Notes under the pieces: model-generated
Databases searched by the model: none
Seen by the model: the letters and a program-made list of their open reading frames with translations, nothing else
Told to the model about the DNA's origin: nothing
DNA from: Pseudoalteromonas rubra
GTDB lineage: Bacteria; Pseudomonadota; Gammaproteobacteria; Enterobacterales; Alteromonadaceae
NCBI RefSeq assembly: GCF_005887095.1
Contig: NZ_PNCI01000024.1
Span: 1-64,000 of the forward strand
Reading direction: 5' to 3'
DNA: 64,000 nt
In this document: positions 61,475-64,000 of the stretch, piece by piece
Numbering within the stretch: the first letter of the stretch is position 1
How the letters are laid out: each line of letters starts with the position of its first letter
Made by a program: the position numbers and the translations under genes

Positions 61475-62197
61475 GTGTTAGAAGCCATACAGTTAAACAA
61501 GTCCTTTGCGGATAAGCAGGTGATCACCGATCTGAGCTTTAAAGTGGCACAGGGTGAGATCATGTGTCTGCTGGGTGCCAATGGTGCAGGAAAAAGTACC
61601 ACACTCAATATTTTTCTTAATTTCCTTCAGCCTGACAGCGGTCAGGCACTGATCGACGGTATCGATGTGCACCAAAGCGCCAGCAGTAAAGACAAGTTGG
61701 TGTACTTACCTGAGCAGGTAAACCTGTATCAGGAGTTTAATGCCATTGATAACCTCAAGTACCTTGCCAGTCTGTCTGGATTGACGATCAGTGACGCACA
61801 GATCCACGCAGCGCTGGACGAAACCGGCCTGGAACCAAATGCCCGCAAACAATCATTAAAAAATTATTCGAAAGGCATGCGACAAAAGGTCGGTATCGCA
61901 TTTGCGATTATGCGTCAGGCTAAAGTTCTGTTGCTGGATGAACCAACCTCTGGCCTGGATCCGAGTGCAACGCTGGAATTCATCGGCATTATTGAGCGGC
62001 TCGCAAAAAAAGGAGCGGCTATTTTGATGGTCACGCACGACTTTTATTGTGCCCACACGCTGGCAGATAAAATCGGCATTATGGATAAGGGTCAGCTACT
62101 GACACTGCTGGATAACAATCAATTGCCTCTGAGCAGCTTAGAAACCACTTACCATGAACTCATTTCAGGGAAAGCCGCCATGCGAGCTGCCAGCTAA
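61475..62197 (+). CDS. ABC transporter ATP-binding protein (ABC-2 type)
   Basis: A 240-residue ATPase: Walker A LLGANGAGKST, Q-loop in LPEQVNLYQ, signature NYSKGMRQKVGIAFAI, Walker B VLLLDEPTSGLDP and switch His in MVTHDF. It resembles NosF/CcmA-like ATPases that pair with ABC-2 or DUF3526 permeases, and two such permease genes follow. GTG 61475 follows AGGGAG at eight bases. Confidence 0.93.
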   Translation: MLEAIQLNKSFADKQVITDLSFKVAQGEIMCLLGANGAGKSTTLNIFLNFLQPDSGQALIDGIDVHQSASSKDKLVYLPEQVNLYQEFNAIDNLKYLASLSGLTISDAQIHAALDETGLEPNARKQSLKNYSKGMRQKVGIAFAIMRQAKVLLLDEPTSGLDPSATLEFIGIIERLAKKGAAILMVTHDFYCAHTLADKIGIMDKGQLLTLLDNNQLPLSSLETTYHELISGKAAMRAAS

Positions 62198-62236
62198 GGC
62201 TGACTTGTTGATGTAGAAACAGGAATTGTCTGACAC

Positions 62237-63676
62237 ATGAATAATAAAATAATGCAGATCTGTCGCCATGAACTGGCCAGTAAGCGCAAAAGCCCGAGCC
62301 TGTGGTTGCTCTTTTTTATGACTCAGCTATTGCTGGCGGTCGCCTTGTTTACAGGGTGGCAGCAGTACCAGCAAAGTGTCCATACCCAAACCAAAGCGCA
62401 GGAAATTGTCGAGCAGCAGTGGAATGCACAACCCGACAGACACCCGCACCGGGTCGCGCATTTTGGCCACTTTGCATTTCGCCCGCCCAGTGCGCTGAGC
62501 TTTTTTGATCTGGGTGTAAACGCCTGGGTCGGCGACAGTATCTTTTTGGAAGCACACAAACAAAATAGTGCTAACTTTGCAAACGATCAGGACGGCGGAA
62601 CTCTGCTGCGCTTTTCCGAGCTCAGTAGTGCCAATATATTGCTGATCATCTGGCCGTTGCTGATCATTGCACTGGGCTTTGCCAGTGTCAGTGGCGAGCA
62701 AAAAAGTGGCACATTACGACAGCTGATGTCGATGGGCGTGTCATTCCGCGCGCTGGTGACAGGAAAAAGTCTCAGTTACTTGTTCTTATCTGTGATCTTT
62801 ATCTTACCCGTGTTTGTGTTAGCACTGGGCCTGGCGGCCAGCGCTGGCGCGCAATTCTCTGCCGAAGCACCGTTAAGGTTGTTGCTGTTGTTGGGGGCTT
62901 ATCTGCTTTACTGCCTGTTCTGGATTGCCGTGACTTTGCTGGTGTCGAGTCTGGTAAAAGCCCCCAAACAGGCACTTGTATTGCTAACCTCGGTGTGGTT
63001 TATCCTGACTATTCTGATGCCGCGCATGCTGGCGGAATTTGCCCATCACCAATACCCCCACCAAAAGCGTAATGACTTTGAACTGGCGGTCAAGCTGGAT
63101 AACCGCAAAGTGGGCGACAGTCACAACCCGAACGATCCGTACTTTAGTAAATTTCGCGAAGAAACGCTGAAAAAATATGGTGTGTCTTCGGTCGAAGAGC
63201 TGCCTGTTAACTACAAAGGGCTGGTGATGCAAGAAGGTGAGAAACTCAACGCCGAAATCTACAAAAAGCACTATCAACAGCAGGTTGCTCAGTTTGATGC
63301 ACAGCGACAGTTTGTCAGCCAGTTTTACTGGATTAACCCTTATCTGTTTGTGCGTGACTTTTCCATGGCACTGACGCGCACCGATACCCGTCACTTCCTG
63401 GACTTTGAACAACAGGCAGAGGCACACAGATACGCGCGTATTCAAAAGCTTAATCAGTTGCACACCAATGAGATCCATCATCACAACGACAGAGCACAAC
63501 GCGTTGATAAGTCCTACTGGCAGGAGTTTGATGCGTTTCACTACACCATGCCCACGCTGAGCTGGTCACTGAGCGCTTTTTCTCTGGCCTGGGCTTTACC
63601 GCTGCTGGCGGTGATAGCGCTGTATATTTTCCTGAACTCAAATGGGATGCAGAGGAGGATTTATGCTGCTGTTTAA
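62237..63676 (+). CDS. ABC-2/DUF3526-type permease, first subunit
   Basis: A 479-residue permease. An N-terminal cytoplasmic stretch (HELASKRKSPSLWLLFF) and helix 1 (~20-42) are followed by a periplasmic segment. Helices lie at about 134-152, 178-202, 214-234 and 245-265. A second large extracytoplasmic region (~268-445) precedes a last helix. The layout, with SGEQKSGTLRQLMSMGVS after helix 2, is typical of ABC-2 permeases of the DUF3526 group. It overlaps the next permease gene by 14 bases. The substrate is unknown. Confidence 0.85.
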   Translation: MNNKIMQICRHELASKRKSPSLWLLFFMTQLLLAVALFTGWQQYQQSVHTQTKAQEIVEQQWNAQPDRHPHRVAHFGHFAFRPPSALSFFDLGVNAWVGDSIFLEAHKQNSANFANDQDGGTLLRFSELSSANILLIIWPLLIIALGFASVSGEQKSGTLRQLMSMGVSFRALVTGKSLSYLFLSVIFILPVFVLALGLAASAGAQFSAEAPLRLLLLLGAYLLYCLFWIAVTLLVSSLVKAPKQALVLLTSVWFILTILMPRMLAEFAHHQYPHQKRNDFELAVKLDNRKVGDSHNPNDPYFSKFREETLKKYGVSSVEELPVNYKGLVMQEGEKLNAEIYKKHYQQQVAQFDAQRQFVSQFYWINPYLFVRDFSMALTRTDTRHFLDFEQQAEAHRYARIQKLNQLHTNEIHHHNDRAQRVDKSYWQEFDAFHYTMPTLSWSLSAFSLAWALPLLAVIALYIFLNSNGMQRRIYAAV

Positions 63677-64000
63677 ACTTGAATGCAAGCGCCTGTTTGC
63701 CGGCACTATTAACAAGCTGGTTCTGGTGTTATTTATCGTATCGGGTGTATTTGCCATTTATCAGGGCGCGCTTGGTTACAAGTCGGTGCGTATCGACCAG
63801 TATAAATCTATGGTGGTATTTCAGAAGGAGCGGGAGCATGTGAACAGCCGAGAAACTCTGCCGGCTGCGGGCTCTTTGGCATATTACGCCAGTGCACCAA
63901 CAGAGTGGAAGCTGAGTCCCTGGGCTGCGCTGTTTGTGGGGGAAACACCGTCCTCTATGGTGGCGTCTAAAGTGCGTGCCACGGCACTGCAAAGTCAGAT
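63663..64000 (+). CDS. ABC-2/DUF3526-type permease, second subunit (partial)
   Basis: The first ~112 residues of a permease that continues beyond the window. It starts LLFKLECKRLFAGTINKLVLVLFIVSG with one helix (about 18-37) and then an extracytoplasmic region containing YYASAPTEWKLSPWAALF. The start at 63663 lies inside the preceding gene after GAGGAGG. It is a paralogue of the preceding permease, and the two probably form a heterodimer with the ATPase. Confidence 0.8.
   Translation, partial: MLLFKLECKRLFAGTINKLVLVLFIVSGVFAIYQGALGYKSVRIDQYKSMVVFQKEREHVNSRETLPAAGSLAYYASAPTEWKLSPWAALFVGETPSSMVASKVRATALQSQ

Overview
The window looks like chromosomal DNA of a marine gammaproteobacterium, most likely Pseudoalteromonas (Alteromonadales). 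I infer this from moderate GC, a VC0807-family protein, a MipA/OmpV porin-like protein, a DUF1800/DUF1501 pair, a Blc lipocalin, TonB/RND envelope systems, and a dispersed GGGATGACGGA/CGTCATCCCGG palindromic repeat. No rRNA, tRNA, CRISPR array or complete transposon was seen.

Region 1-8.9 kb is AT-rich accessory DNA. It holds small unrelated genes, all on the plus strand: membrane proteins, a MAPEG protein, an AraC regulator and a VOC protein. A twice-frameshifted gene (4420-5124) follows, then a long hairpin, then a 422-residue fusion of a cytoplasmic TIR domain, one membrane helix and an EndA-type nuclease domain (5241-6509). The fusion's nuclease general-base His is Tyr. I consider it a candidate undescribed membrane-spanning defence or sensing protein.

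Region 8.9-31.4 kb is mostly ordinary envelope and metabolic genes: a choice-of-anchor A protein, an acyltransferase, a MATE pump, an exported EEP nuclease or phosphatase, TetR, DM13, a GDPD lipoprotein, MipA, DUF1501/DUF1800, an OmpR-type two-component pair, VOC/LysR, YjdM and Blc. A three-copy 122-bp tandem array lies at 25.6 kb.

Region 31.4-38.6 kb is one minus-strand operon: HlyD-like adaptor, ABC ATPase, MacB/FtsX-type permease, sigma-54 activator, sensor kinase. It has a -24/-12 promoter and a pair of 14-bp direct repeats 21 bp apart upstream, which suggests autoregulation.

Region 38.8-45.5 kb is a second accessory block. Two related ~300-bp elements lie upstream of different genes. 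Between and after them are a membrane protein, a 480-aa protein with an amphipathic/hydrophobic N-terminal region, three paralogous small secreted two-cysteine proteins, and a beta-lactamase-like lipoprotein.

Region 45.5-48.6 kb is a redox operon (quinone reductase, peroxiredoxin-like, AhpD-like, phosphotransferase-like) divergent from an HxlR regulator.

Region 48.9-64 kb holds hcnABC-like hydrogen cyanide synthase genes and then a probable metallophore locus. The latter comprises a TonB receptor, an RND pump pair, a nicotianamine-synthase-family enzyme, an MFS exporter, a hotdog protein and an ABC-2 exporter that runs off the window. Zur-box-like sequences precede the receptor, the synthase and the ABC operon, so I infer a zinc-regulated nicotianamine-like metallophore system. 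No opine dehydrogenase is visible, unlike the staphylopine and pseudopaline loci.
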